A stretch of 64,000 nt of DNA from Bacillus mobilis. Lineage in GTDB: Bacteria; Bacillota; Bacilli; Bacillales; Bacillaceae_G. Both the position numbers and the translations under genes were made by a program. Of this stretch, positions 34,640 through 44,579 are shown one piece after another (position 1 is the first letter of the stretch; every line of letters starts with the position of its first letter). The notes below the pieces were generated by a model that was not told the DNA's origin, made no database searches, and saw nothing but the letters and a program-made list of their open reading frames with translations. The DNA lies in contig NZ_MACF01000123.1 in the NCBI RefSeq assembly GCF_001884045.1, positions 62,001 through 126,000 on the forward strand, read 5' to 3'.

Positions 34640-35587
34640 GTGATTCAATTTAATCATGTGTCAAAAGCGTATGAAGATGGCACGAAAGCAGTGGATTCAT
34701 TGCATTTAGAAATTAAAAAGGGAGAGTTTTTTGTCCTTATTGGTCCGAGTGGTTGCGGGAAAACAACGACAATGAAAATGATTAATCGTTTAATTGAAAC
34801 GACTGAGGGATCGATTTTAATCGATGGAAAAGATATTCAACAATATAATATAAACGAGTTACGTTGGAATATAGGATACGTGTTGCAACAAATCGCTTTG
34901 TTCCCGCATATGACAATTGCAGAAAATATTGCAGTTGTTCCTGAAATGAGAAAATGGAGCAAAGAAAAAACAAAAGCACGTGTCGATGAATTGCTACAGA
35001 TGGTTGGGCTAGATCCAGACGTATATCGCGATCGTATGCCTGATGAATTGTCAGGAGGTCAAAAGCAGCGCGTTGGTGTTGTACGGGCATTAGCCGCAAA
35101 TCCGAAAATCGTTCTTATGGACGAACCATTTAGTGCGTTAGATCCATTAAGTAGGGAGCAGCTTCAGAAGGATATTGTACAATTGCAAAAAAAGATTCAA
35201 AAAACAATTGTATTTGTAACGCATGATATGCAAGAAGCGTTATCGCTTGGCGATCGTATTTGCATTATGAAAGAAGGAAAAGTTGTTCAATTAGATACAC
35301 CAGAAGGAATTGTACATAATCCGAAAAATGAATTTGTAGAGGAGTTCATTGGAAATCGTGGACGACCTTGGTATGAGGGTATGAATATAGGAGATGTTAT
35401 GCCGCTAGACGATCGCACACGAGTTGAAGGGATTGCTTTATCTTTGCATTCTCCTTTACAAGAAGCACTTATTCGCTTACAAGCTGAAGAATCAGTGCCA
35501 GTTGAAGAAAATGGTCAATATGTTGGAACTTTAACAAGTCGTCATATTGTCAATTACATAGTTGAACAAATGAAGGAAAGAGGCTAA
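34640..35587 (+). CDS. opuFA: Glycine betaine/osmolyte ABC transporter ATP-binding protein (OpuF-type)
   Basis: The 315-residue ATPase has Walker A (GPSGCGKTTT), the signature LSGGQKQRVG, Walker B (IVLMDEPFSALDP) and the switch histidine in VFVTHDMQEAL. A short CBS-like C-terminal extension (LQEALIRLQAEESVPVEENG) is typical of osmoregulated Opu ATPases. GTG 34640 was chosen because AAAGGAG lies 8 bases before it. The fused permease/binding-protein gene follows after 3 bases. Confidence 0.88.
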   Translation: MIQFNHVSKAYEDGTKAVDSLHLEIKKGEFFVLIGPSGCGKTTTMKMINRLIETTEGSILIDGKDIQQYNINELRWNIGYVLQQIALFPHMTIAENIAVVPEMRKWSKEKTKARVDELLQMVGLDPDVYRDRMPDELSGGQKQRVGVVRALAANPKIVLMDEPFSALDPLSREQLQKDIVQLQKKIQKTIVFVTHDMQEALSLGDRICIMKEGKVVQLDTPEGIVHNPKNEFVEEFIGNRGRPWYEGMNIGDVMPLDDRTRVEGIALSLHSPLQEALIRLQAEESVPVEENGQYVGTLTSRHIVNYIVEQMKERG

Positions 35588-35590
35588 ACA

Positions 35591-37102
35591 GTGACTGATT
35601 TTATACAAACGTTCCAAGAACGAAAAATAGAATTACTTACTGCATTAAGTGAGCATTTACAAATATCGCTTATTTCATTATTTTTTGCAGTAATTATTGC
35701 AGTGCCGCTTGGCATTTTATTAACGAGAAAAGAACGAATGGCGGAGTTTATTATAGGAACTTCTGCAGTTATGCAGACGGTCCCATCACTGGCATTACTC
35801 GGACTTTTAATTCCGTTAGTAGGAATTGGGAAACTTCCAGCTATTATTGCATTAGTTGTGTATGCACTATTACCTATTTTACGAAATACATATACAGGAA
35901 TAAGGGAGTTAGATGAATCTTTAATCGAAGCAGCGAGAGCTATGGGAATGAATAGCTGGAGAAGACTGTGGAAGGTAGAGCTTCCTCTTGCATTACCAAT
36001 TATTATGGCCGGTATTCGTACGGCGATGGTATTAATTGTTGGAACGGCTACATTAGCAGCTCTTATAGGTGCTGGTGGGCTCGGTAAACTCATATTGCTA
36101 GGTATCGATCGAAATGATCATGCACTTATCATTTTAGGGGCCGTACCAGCCGCGTTACTCGCTTTATTCTTTGATGTAGTACTTCGAGTACTTGAGAGTC
36201 CGAAACGCTCTTCTAAGCGTGTTATATTGACGATATGTATTGTTTGTATAATGATTGCTTCTCCATTTCTTTGGAATACACAAAAGAAAGATATTGTTAT
36301 TGCTGGCAAACTTGGATCAGAACCTGAAATTTTAATTCAAATGTATAAGCAACTTATCGAACAAGATACCGATTTACATGTAGAATTAAAACCAGGTCTT
36401 GGAAAAACAGCATTTGTATTTGAAGCATTGAAATCAGGTGAAGTAGATATATACCCTGAATTTTCGGGAACAGCTTTATCTACTTTCGTGAAAGAAGAGC
36501 CAAAAAGCACAAATCGGGATGAAGTATATGAGCAGGCTCGCACTGGAATGGAAAAGAAATATGATATGGTGATGTTGAAGCCGATGGAGTATAACAATAC
36601 GTATGCACTAGCTATGCCAAAAAAAATAGCAGATCAAAATAATATAAATACAATTTCTGATTTAGGAAAAATGGCACAGGATGCGAAAGTAGGATTCACA
36701 TTAGAATTTGCTGATCGTGAAGATGGTTATAAAGGAATGCAAAAATTATATAACTATAAGTTTTTAAATGTGAAAACGATGGAACCGAAACTACGTTATA
36801 GTGCAATTCAATCAGGGGATGTTAACGTAATTGATGCATATTCAACTGATAGTGAACTTGAGCAATACGGACTTAAAGTGCTAAAAGATGATAAAGGATT
36901 ATTTCCACCATACCAAGGTGCACCGTTATTAAGAAAAGAGACGTTACAGAAATATCCTGAACTTGAAAAAGTATTAAATAAATTATCTGGGAAGATTACA
37001 GATGAAGAAATGCGAAAAATGAATTATGAAGTAAATGTGAATGGTAAAGGTAGTGAAGAAGTAGCAAAACAATTTTTACAAAAAGAGAATTTACTTCGGT
37101 AA
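35591..37102 (+). CDS. opuFB: Fused osmolyte ABC permease and substrate-binding protein (OpuF-type)
   Basis: The 503-residue protein joins a six-helix permease (residues about 1-230), with the EAA loop EAARAMGMNSWRRLWKVELP, to a glycine-betaine-type binding domain. That domain starts at KDIVIAGKLGSEPEILIQMY and includes PGLGKTAFVFEALKSGEVDIYPEFSGTAL. The same fusion is known from OpuF of Bacillus and BilE/OpuC-like systems. The binding domain would sit outside the membrane, tethered to its channel. It imports compatible solutes under osmotic stress. It begins with GTG after AGAGG. Confidence 0.9.
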   Translation: MTDFIQTFQERKIELLTALSEHLQISLISLFFAVIIAVPLGILLTRKERMAEFIIGTSAVMQTVPSLALLGLLIPLVGIGKLPAIIALVVYALLPILRNTYTGIRELDESLIEAARAMGMNSWRRLWKVELPLALPIIMAGIRTAMVLIVGTATLAALIGAGGLGKLILLGIDRNDHALIILGAVPAALLALFFDVVLRVLESPKRSSKRVILTICIVCIMIASPFLWNTQKKDIVIAGKLGSEPEILIQMYKQLIEQDTDLHVELKPGLGKTAFVFEALKSGEVDIYPEFSGTALSTFVKEEPKSTNRDEVYEQARTGMEKKYDMVMLKPMEYNNTYALAMPKKIADQNNINTISDLGKMAQDAKVGFTLEFADREDGYKGMQKLYNYKFLNVKTMEPKLRYSAIQSGDVNVIDAYSTDSELEQYGLKVLKDDKGLFPPYQGAPLLRKETLQKYPELEKVLNKLSGKITDEEMRKMNYEVNVNGKGSEEVAKQFLQKENLLR

Positions 37103-37135
37103 TTTTACAAGGAATATACAAATTTATATGTATGA

Positions 37136-37170
37136 AATGACCGTTCATTACAAAATGAACGGTTTTTTTG
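37136..37170 (+). terminator. Terminator of the opuF operon
   Basis: ACCGTTCATT pairs with AATGAACGGT around ACAA and is followed by seven T. Confidence 0.9.
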
Positions 37171-37315
37171 TGCATACTTATACATTTTTTCAAAAAAGTA
37201 TTCCATTTTTCTTCATTTTCTTTTAGAATAAGTAATGTTTTCCTGAAAAAATATAAGAGAAACGTCTATTAGAGAAAAAGGTGACTTTAATAGTTGAACG
37301 AACATAACACCTAGA

Positions 37316-38743
37316 ATGACAGATGGGGTGGTACAAATAGAAAAGAAGTTAGGATTTTTTCCATTAATTGCATTAGTAGTCGGAACAATGGTTGGTGGCG
37401 GTGTTTTTAGTTTACCGCATGATTTAGCAGTAGGAGCAAATAGCGGCTCTATAATAATTGGCTGGTGTATTACAGCGATGGGAATGATTCCACTCGCGCT
37501 CGTATATCAAACGTTAGCAAGACAAAAACCAGAGCTTGAGGGCGGAATTTATAGTTATGCACGTGCTGGTTTCGGTGAATATATTGGATTTAACAGTGCT
37601 TGGGGATACTGGTTAGCAGGAATTTTAGGAAACGTTGCAACAATCATGTTACTGTTTAGTACATTAGGTTATTTCTTCCCAATTTTTAAAGGTGGAAATA
37701 ATGTTGCGTCTATCGTAGGAGCATCACTTTTATTATGGACACTTCATTTTCTAATTTTATTTGGAATTCGTGAAGCATCTATTATGAATGTTATTGCAAC
37801 GATAGGGAAATTAGTTCCAATCGTATTATTTATTGTTGTAATGGTAACAGCGTTTCGCTGGGATACATTTACACATGATTTTTGGGGAGAAGGAACGATC
37901 TCAGTTTCCTCTATACTTGGTCAAGTGAAAAATACAATGCTTGTAACTCTTTGGGTTTTCATTGGGGTTGAAGGAGCGGTTGTATTATCTGGTAGAGCGA
38001 AAAATAGCCGAGATGTTGGTAAAGCGACAGTACTTGGACTTATTTTAGTAATGTCTATTTATATTTTAATTTCTGTCTTGTCAATGGGAGCGATGTCAAG
38101 AGGAGAGCTTTCCGTGTTAGAAACTCCGTCAATGGGACATGTATTAGAGCATGTTGTTGGGACATGGGGCGCAGTTGCGATTAACATCGGATTAGTTGCT
38201 TCACTTGTAGGTACATTAATAGGCTGGTTTTTACTTGTTTCTGAAATTTCCCACGTAGCAGGAAAAGATGGCGTGTTTCCGAAAGTCTTTACGAAAACAA
38301 ATAAAAAACAAACGCCACATATGGCATTATGGATCTCAAATGGCGTTGCCCAAATTATATTTATAATCGTTCTGTTTTCAGAATCGACATATCAAATTAT
38401 GTATTTCATAGCGTCAACATCAATTTTAGTACCATATTTATTATCAGCGTTATTCCAATTCAAATTAGTTATTACAAACGAACTAAAAGATGCAAAAGTA
38501 AAAAACGGCTCGTTAGCTTTAATTGCTTCTATTTATTCTATATGGCTTCTATATGCAGCAGGTTTGAAAAATTTATTACTTGTTTCAATCGTATATGGAA
38601 TCGGGATTATTGTTTACGTGTATGCAAGAAAAGAAAAAGGAAATCGTTGTTTTAGAGGTATTGAGAGATATGTAATGTGGGCAATTGTTATTGCAGCTAT
38701 CACATCAATCTATATGTTATTGACTGGAAATATAAAAATGTAA
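37316..38743 (+). CDS. APC-family basic amino-acid permease/antiporter (ArcD/YvsH-like)
   Basis: The 475-residue protein has about twelve membrane helices and begins with the APC motif VVGTMVGGGVFSLPHDLA. It continues with PELEGGIYSYARAGFGEYIGFNSAWGY and FIGVEGAVVLSGRAKNSRDVG, marks of the basic amino-acid/polyamine antiporter group (ArcD, LysP-like YvsH). It exchanges or imports arginine, ornithine or lysine. No arc catabolic genes adjoin it. The ATG at 37316 lacks a clear ribosome site; a GTG at 37328 is an alternative. Confidence 0.85.
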   Translation: MTDGVVQIEKKLGFFPLIALVVGTMVGGGVFSLPHDLAVGANSGSIIIGWCITAMGMIPLALVYQTLARQKPELEGGIYSYARAGFGEYIGFNSAWGYWLAGILGNVATIMLLFSTLGYFFPIFKGGNNVASIVGASLLLWTLHFLILFGIREASIMNVIATIGKLVPIVLFIVVMVTAFRWDTFTHDFWGEGTISVSSILGQVKNTMLVTLWVFIGVEGAVVLSGRAKNSRDVGKATVLGLILVMSIYILISVLSMGAMSRGELSVLETPSMGHVLEHVVGTWGAVAINIGLVASLVGTLIGWFLLVSEISHVAGKDGVFPKVFTKTNKKQTPHMALWISNGVAQIIFIIVLFSESTYQIMYFIASTSILVPYLLSALFQFKLVITNELKDAKVKNGSLALIASIYSIWLLYAAGLKNLLLVSIVYGIGIIVYVYARKEKGNRCFRGIERYVMWAIVIAAITSIYMLLTGNIKM

Positions 38744-38773
38744 AAGTCCTTTTAAATAAAGGGCTTTTTTCTT
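38743..38773 (+). terminator. Terminator after the permease gene
   Basis: AAAGTCCTTTT pairs with AAAGGGCTTTT around AAAT (wobbles present). Confidence 0.75.
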
Positions 38774-38818
38774 TGTATAGAGAATATTTAATACATAAGA
38801 TATTCAGGAGGGATGAAA

Positions 38819-39079
38819 ATGGAAGAAAAAGAACAGTTAACCAGAATTGTTGATTTAGCGAGTGAAGTAAGGAAAGTATTAGTGCAAGAATCCTTTTTTA
38901 ATCATCATCCTGAACTACGAGGAGTGATTGAAAATTTAGCAAGTGCTGTAGAGAATTTGGCGGAATTACAGCAAAATACAGATGAAAACGCTGAAGATCG
39001 ATTACGATATGTACTTGCTAAAATGAAAATTGCACATAATGCCATTTTACAAGAGAAAAAAGCATTTCCATCTCATTAA
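38819..39079 (+). CDS. Hypothetical helical protein, 86 residues
   Basis: A small acidic, wholly helical product (EEKEQLTRIVDLASEVRKVL, ENLASAVENLAELQQN) without recognised motif; a coiled-coil or helical bundle is likely. ATG 38819 is 8 bases after AGGAGGG, while the ATG at 38813 sits too close to it. It lies between the amino-acid permease and the McrB-like gene, with terminators on both sides, so it is transcribed alone. Confidence 0.72.
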   Translation: MEEKEQLTRIVDLASEVRKVLVQESFFNHHPELRGVIENLASAVENLAELQQNTDENAEDRLRYVLAKMKIAHNAILQEKKAFPSH

Positions 39080-39093
39080 TATACGTTTTCATT

Positions 39094-39126
39094 TTGAACC
39101 TGGCGGATAACGTCAGGTTTTTTGTT
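39094..39126 (+). terminator. Terminator after the 86-residue gene
   Basis: AACCTGGCG pairs imperfectly with CGTCAGGTT and is followed by T residues. Confidence 0.75.
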
Positions 39127-39185
39127 TCTAGTTTTTCGTTTCTCTCATACACTAAGAATAGTATGAAAAAAAGAAGGTGACGAAG

Positions 39186-41006
39186 ATGAAATTACATAAA
39201 GCTCTTCAGCCAAGTTTTATAAAAAGAATGTACTATATGAGGTTTATCGGAAAGTTTACAAAAGCAGAGAGAGAGAAGAATGGAGAGAACTTCTTTGTAC
39301 AATGCCTATCGCCAATACCATTCACGTTACAAGAGCAATTAAAAAATGAACCATACGTATTTGAAGGTTTATGTAGCAATAAAAAGAATGAAAAAGTCTT
39401 TTCGGAATTAAAGAAAAGAAAATTAGAAAAGCAACTGGTTATGTTTCGTCTCTATTACGAGAGAGGACATATATATGTGGAGTTAATTTGTGCAGAAGAA
39501 CCGCGAGAAATGGCTAATGGCTATAAAATGATTCCAGTACCTAAAGTTTCTGAATACAAAAAAGGAGAATCTTTAGAAAGAAAACTTGGAAATGGCTATT
39601 TGTCATTTCTAATGCCAAAATATCCGAAAGACTTTGAGCCTCCTGAATTATTGTGGCACGATGGAAAGTTATATGGAAATATATCTTTAAAGTCATCATC
39701 AATTAGCTCAATTGCCTATTTTGAACAGCAGCGGGAATGTAAGTATATAGACTTTAATGACTGGGTGAAACATGTAGAAATAGCGGTAGAAGATCAATTG
39801 TATTTTGTAAGTAATCACATGTATGAGCAATTAAAAAAACGAATGACTGAAGAAGGTAAGCGTGTAGAAGTAGAGGAAATAAAAGTGCACAAGGATGAAT
39901 GGGAATGGGATGAGCGTGAATCCGTCTTTTTACAGTATGTAAAAAGTTTTGTACGTAATAAAGGGCTATATTTGGATGAAACGGACATTTATAATTTCCA
40001 TATAAGTGCGAAAACAAATATGTTGACGATTCTTGGTGGTATACCAGGCGCCGGGAAATCCCGTTTTGTGCAAGCTTATGCAGAAGCACTTGGATTACAG
40101 TATGGGGAAGAATTGGTGTGGATTCCGATTTCACCATCGTATCAAGAACCACATGATTTACTTGGTTATCTTCACCCAAATGGTACTTTTATTGAAAGTG
40201 AAACAAAATTAGTTAGGGCGTTAATGAAGGCAAAAGAAAATCAAAATCAGCTTTATATAATCGTTTTTGATGAAATGAATATGTCACATATTGAGCATTG
40301 GTTTACTCCATTTCTATCTGTTCTTCAACTTGAAAAGCAAAACCGTATTTTAAATTTGTATGAAGGTGTACAAGAAAAAGAAAATCCAATTCCACCAACA
40401 ATTGAAATTGGTGAAAATATTATATTTGTAGGTACAGTAAATTTTGATGAAACAACGAAAGAGCTCTCAGATCGATTATTAGATCGGACGAATTTAATAA
40501 CGTTACAAAAGATTCCGTTTTGTGAGATGTGTATGGAACAAGAGAAAATTGTATTACAACCACCTTTGAAAGTAACTGCAGGAGAATTTCGTATAAGTTG
40601 GGTCAGAAATAAAGCGATGATCGAGGTGTTTTCTGAAGAAGAGTTAGAGCTATTAGATAAGTTACATGTTGTATTGTCATCACACGATATGTCAAAGGGA
40701 ATTTCATTTCGATGTGCAAACGCAATCGCTACTTATTTGCAAAATATACCGTTTCAAAATAATCATTCCTATATGATCAGTAGAGAAGAAGGATTTGATT
40801 TACAAATCAAGCAGCGTGTATTGACGAAAATAAGAGGGACTGAAATGATGGTGGGCTCTTTACTTTCTGAAGAAGTAAAAAGGGGGGCGACATTAGTACC
40901 TCTTTTACAATCGCAACTTGCAAACAGAGTATCTACATTTGAACACTCTTTAGCATATATAAGAGAAAAGCGTAGAGAACTGGAGTTGTATGGCTATGCA
41001 AAATGA
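39186..41006 (+). CDS. McrB-like AAA+ ATPase
   Basis: The 606-residue protein has an unrecognised N-terminal region of about 270 residues and a C-terminal AAA+ domain of the McrB type. Walker A is GGIPGAGKSRF near residue 285. Walker B is IIVFDEMNMSHIEHWFTPFLSV near 360, the McrB form of DEMN plus E-H-x-F. A sensor segment, GTVNFDETTKELSDRLLDRTN, lies near 418 where McrB has its signature. ATG 39186 follows AAGGTGA. Its last 17 bases overlap the nuclease gene, implying coupled synthesis. The N-terminus presumably recognises the target. Confidence 0.82.
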   Translation: MKLHKALQPSFIKRMYYMRFIGKFTKAEREKNGENFFVQCLSPIPFTLQEQLKNEPYVFEGLCSNKKNEKVFSELKKRKLEKQLVMFRLYYERGHIYVELICAEEPREMANGYKMIPVPKVSEYKKGESLERKLGNGYLSFLMPKYPKDFEPPELLWHDGKLYGNISLKSSSISSIAYFEQQRECKYIDFNDWVKHVEIAVEDQLYFVSNHMYEQLKKRMTEEGKRVEVEEIKVHKDEWEWDERESVFLQYVKSFVRNKGLYLDETDIYNFHISAKTNMLTILGGIPGAGKSRFVQAYAEALGLQYGEELVWIPISPSYQEPHDLLGYLHPNGTFIESETKLVRALMKAKENQNQLYIIVFDEMNMSHIEHWFTPFLSVLQLEKQNRILNLYEGVQEKENPIPPTIEIGENIIFVGTVNFDETTKELSDRLLDRTNLITLQKIPFCEMCMEQEKIVLQPPLKVTAGEFRISWVRNKAMIEVFSEEELELLDKLHVVLSSHDMSKGISFRCANAIATYLQNIPFQNNHSYMISREEGFDLQIKQRVLTKIRGTEMMVGSLLSEEVKRGATLVPLLQSQLANRVSTFEHSLAYIREKRRELELYGYAK

Positions 41007-42846
41007 AGGGCGATATGAAACAGAAATCGTTGATACGAAAGAAACACTCCCTTTTGTATTAAAGTTAATCATTGGATCGGAGGCAAAAGGGGAATATATA
41101 TTATTAAATCGTCTTTGTACATCTACTACAGCATTAGTTCAATGTATTTATAAAGTACAAGAATTAAAACCAATTAGATTGCATTACCATTATGAAAGTC
41201 CAATGAATATTACTTTTATATGGAATAAAGTATATGAGGGACAGAAAAATATAAAGGAATCAAAATATGAAATAAATGAAAAAAAACAAAAGGTATTAAT
41301 ATATGAACATGGAAAAACGGAATTCTTTTATCCATGGCGTTGTGGCTTATATCATTTTGAAGTGAATATAGAAGATAAAACGTATTATGGCGCTTTTCAA
41401 GTCGTTCCAAAAAATTTTTTTGATGATCAATTTGAAATGATTCAAAACTATGTAAAGTCAATTTTAAATGAGTTGATTTTAGATAGAGGTTATTATAAAA
41501 AGACTTTCTCTGCACTCAGTGATATTGAAGATTCTTCTTATTTAGTGTTACTTAGAAAGTTGCCGCAAAAAATGAAAAAGATAAAGCAAATTTTTAAGAA
41601 AATAGAATTGAGTTCAAATTTTATACATGAATATAAATGGGAAGAAAAGGAGCGGAAAGCAACGAGAAAAGGAGCCATAGTGGCGGAAAGAAAACCTTAT
41701 GCAAAAAAATATAATCGTAAGTTTATAGAACAAAAAAATAGTAAGGAAAATGCTTTTCTTAAATTTAAAGCGATGCAATTTAATCTCTATTTACTTGAAG
41801 CTGAAAGTTTTTTACGTCAAACAATTGAAATATTAGAAAGAGCAAAAAAGAAGAAATCAGAAGAATTTCAGGCTGTAAAAACGATTATACAAACAATTGA
41901 GCGTAATGGATCAGTGACCGATAGAGAAAAACAAAAATATAAAAATATACATTTACTAAAAGAGGCGGATTTGCGAAAAAGTTCTATGAAGATACAAGAA
42001 TATAAGATATTAGCACATTTTGTACATGAAAGTGTACAATACTTTCAAACTTTAATGCATTCTCCATTTTGGAGGGAAGTTTCCGAAACGGGTAACATGA
42101 ACTCACATAATTTACCGATACCACATCAACAACTACTACAGCATTTAGATTTACTTCCACAATATACAGATCAATCTCCTTCTTTATTATTTGTTTATAA
42201 ACCAACATTTTTAGTGTATGAATATTACGCTTTTTTTATCGTTATTTCCATGTTAGAGCAAATTGGTTTTGAGGCTATAAATTCCATCCGTGAACAAATA
42301 CAAGAACATTTTTATGTAGATGGATTACAGGATGGAACGACAGTTGTTTTACACCGAGAGGATATGAGAGTACATGTCGCATTCAATGATTTAATTGAAA
42401 CACATCCTCTTATTGCATTAAGTAAAGGGAGTAATTTTTATAATGGAGAAGATACAAAGAAGCCAGATATTCGTTTAGACTGCTATATAAAGGAAGAAGG
42501 GAAATACGTATATCAATCTTCTATTATTATTGAAGTGAAGTATAGCCCGATGTACAATATTTTTCAGCACGTTGGAAATACGAAAGCAACTGAGCAAATG
42601 TATAAGTATTGGTCTATCAAATATGTAGAAGAACAGGATGGAAAGAGAGTCTATTATCGAAGGGCCATTTATGAAGTTATTTGTGTATATCCAGGAAGTC
42701 ATATGCATAGTAAAAAAATTGAGTCCGGGTGTGGTGTGTTCTTGCAATTATATCCATATAAAACGAAACAAGGGGAAGAGAAATTAGCCGGAAAACATGG
42801 GATGGTACAAATTTTTGAGAAGTGGTTAAAAAGCATGAAGAAGTAA
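40990..42846 (+). CDS. DUF2357 / PD-(D/E)XK nuclease, McrC-like partner
   Basis: The 618-residue protein has a beta-rich N-terminal part (about residues 1-150; WRCGLYHFEVNIEDKTYYGAFQV) resembling DUF2357. A long charged helical middle section (150-330) follows. The C-terminal nuclease domain has PDIRLDCYI and IIIEVKYSP, the D and ExK of PD-(D/E)XK enzymes, near residues 492-516. This is the McrC-type (DUF524) layout. It overlaps the McrB-like gene by 17 bases; GGAG precedes the ATG. Together they look like a modification-dependent restriction system. Confidence 0.78.
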   Translation: MAMQNEGRYETEIVDTKETLPFVLKLIIGSEAKGEYILLNRLCTSTTALVQCIYKVQELKPIRLHYHYESPMNITFIWNKVYEGQKNIKESKYEINEKKQKVLIYEHGKTEFFYPWRCGLYHFEVNIEDKTYYGAFQVVPKNFFDDQFEMIQNYVKSILNELILDRGYYKKTFSALSDIEDSSYLVLLRKLPQKMKKIKQIFKKIELSSNFIHEYKWEEKERKATRKGAIVAERKPYAKKYNRKFIEQKNSKENAFLKFKAMQFNLYLLEAESFLRQTIEILERAKKKKSEEFQAVKTIIQTIERNGSVTDREKQKYKNIHLLKEADLRKSSMKIQEYKILAHFVHESVQYFQTLMHSPFWREVSETGNMNSHNLPIPHQQLLQHLDLLPQYTDQSPSLLFVYKPTFLVYEYYAFFIVISMLEQIGFEAINSIREQIQEHFYVDGLQDGTTVVLHREDMRVHVAFNDLIETHPLIALSKGSNFYNGEDTKKPDIRLDCYIKEEGKYVYQSSIIIEVKYSPMYNIFQHVGNTKATEQMYKYWSIKYVEEQDGKRVYYRRAIYEVICVYPGSHMHSKKIESGCGVFLQLYPYKTKQGEEKLAGKHGMVQIFEKWLKSMKK

Positions 42847-42847
42847 A

Positions 42848-42878
42848 AGAAATCCTTTTTTATAAAGGATTTTTTTAG
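42848..42878 (+). terminator. Terminator of the McrB/McrC-like pair
   Basis: AAATCCTTTT pairs with AAAGGATTT and continues into T residues. Confidence 0.82.
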
Positions 42879-43121
42879 ATTAAGAAGAATTATATGCAGT
42901 ATAGAAGGAAGTTTCATATGATTTGAATTTGAAAGTAATATAAACATGGTGTTAGAAGAACGGTACATGAGGGATAAAAGACGATTAAGATGGAATTTAA
43001 TTCATTTTGCAGAATATAATAAGTCGTAAATATTTTTAGTTGCATACGAAGATGTGTTCTTATATGATAGATAGTGAAAGCGTTATCAAAAACAGAGCGG
43101 CGATGGGAAAGGCGGGGAAAT

Positions 43122-43718
43122 ATGTTCCAGCGGGTTCAAACAAAGGAAGAACATTTTTGGTTCGAGCAACTATGGGGAGATTTTTGTGAAGAAAGAAACT
43201 TAATGTTCGTAGAACGTAATTTAAATCCATCACGATTTTTATTAATAGAAGATGAACATCATATCGGTACAGTAGAATGTATTAAGTATACGGTACCAGA
43301 GCAATCAAATTCTGAGTTTTTCTATCCGTTTTCTAAAAATGATTTAGTAAAAGATTTGAAAAATGTATATGAAATAGGCAAGTTAAGTATTGCGAAAACG
43401 TCTCGTGGGAGAGGACACTTCAAAAGACTAACAGCTATTTTATTTATGCATGCATTAGAAACGAAAGCAGAATGGTATATTGCAGCAGTTACAAAAAGAA
43501 TGTATATGTATTTAGTAACACTTGGTTTTCCAATTGAACCGATAGATAAGCCATTTCAGTTTCATGATACTTTACAAGGTGTACCAGTACGAATTCATGC
43601 CCGGAAAGGGGCTACGCATTTGTATTCTTTAAAAGAATTTCGAGATGTAATTCAAGGGAATGCTCATGCACAGGCATTAATAGCAGAATACAGTAAAAAT
43701 ATTATGTTAACCAAATAA
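43122..43718 (+). CDS. GNAT-fold acyltransferase
   Basis: The 198-residue protein has a GNAT-like order. A beta segment FLLIEDEHHIGTVECIKY is followed by EIGKLSIAKTSRGRGHFKRLTAILFMHAL, where SRGRGHFKRL takes the place of the acetyl-CoA loop, and by a C-terminal region with a MYLVTLGFPIEPI strand. It also recalls autoinducer-synthase-like N-acyltransferases, but that is speculative. ATG 43122 has GCGGGG 6 bases upstream; an earlier frame opening lacks a ribosome site. Confidence 0.65.
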   Translation: MFQRVQTKEEHFWFEQLWGDFCEERNLMFVERNLNPSRFLLIEDEHHIGTVECIKYTVPEQSNSEFFYPFSKNDLVKDLKNVYEIGKLSIAKTSRGRGHFKRLTAILFMHALETKAEWYIAAVTKRMYMYLVTLGFPIEPIDKPFQFHDTLQGVPVRIHARKGATHLYSLKEFRDVIQGNAHAQALIAEYSKNIMLTK

Positions 43719-43783
43719 AGCGAAATAAATATATATAATAAAGAGAATGCTATTTTAATATGAAATCATTTTTTATGAAAAAA

Positions 43784-43814
43784 GACCCTTATTATTGTAA
43801 TAAGGGTCTAAAAG
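43784..43814. terminator. Bidirectional terminator between the GNAT gene and racA
   Basis: AGACCCTTATTA pairs with TAATAAGGGTCT around TTG, with A-rich and T-containing flanks. Confidence 0.82.
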
Positions 43815-44357
43815 TTATAATCCAAATATACTAAAAATCATTTTGCGGCGCTTCGGTTTCTTTTCGCGTTCATATGTTGGTTTAGTATCGGGAGTTATAT
43901 ATATTGGCTCTTCTTTCTTGAGTGTAGCCTCTAGCTTTTGAATTCGCTCTAACATTTCCTCCATTTCACGACGATGTTGTAAAAGTTGATACGTAACAAC
44001 ATCATTTGCCTTATCTTGCATCTGTTCTTCCATTCGATCTAGTCTTCTTGTAATTGTGTTTAATTGAGCTGCTAATTGCTCAAAATCATGCGATGATATG
44101 TTTTGAACAATTGTATTTACTTGCGTTTTTAATTCTACAACATCGTTTGATGATGTTTTTGGAGTTGGGTGAGAGTTTGGAGACTGCTCTATTTGTGAAA
44201 GATGGTATTCTAACATTCGATCTAAATCTTCTTGTGTAAAAATAAAGTGACCATATTTATTTTTTTCTATCGTAAGATTTAATTGTTGTGCAATCCGGAC
44301 AACAGCCTTTGGGCTAACACCTAATTTTTTTGCGATAAATGGTGTTTTATATTCCAA
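43815..44357 (-). CDS. racA: Chromosome-anchoring protein RacA
   Basis: The 180-residue protein has an N-terminal MerR-like winged helix ([20 protein letters not shown]), a long coiled coil (residues about 70-150, [20 protein letters not shown]) and a basic C-terminal tail ([15 protein letters not shown]). This equals RacA of the B. cereus group. During sporulation RacA binds sites near the origin and tethers the chromosome to DivIVA at the cell pole. A TTG at 44357 is the start, 6 bases after AGGAGGG; the frame extends upstream without any ribosome site. Confidence 0.92.
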   Translation of the reverse strand: MEYKTPFIAKKLGVSPKAVVRIAQQLNLTIEKNKYGHFIFTQEDLDRMLEYHLSQIEQSPNSHPTPKTSSNDVVELKTQVNTIVQNISSHDFEQLAAQLNTITRRLDRMEEQMQDKANDVVTYQLLQHRREMEEMLERIQKLEATLKKEEPIYITPDTKPTYEREKKPKRRKMIFSIFGL

Positions 44358-44579
44358 AATAATCCCTCCTATATATATCCTGTTGAATGATTTCGATCTA
44401 TGAAGGAAGTTCCCTTCAAGTGTGACAAAAGAAGTGTGGAATCGGCAAAGAAAGTGTTTTTTCACGAAATGAAGCTATGAAGAATATATCGTGTATATAA
44501 AAATGTTTTATCGTAAGATTTAGAATCATTTGACTAAGGGAAATGAATTAGATTATCATAATGATAAATATCTTTTTTA

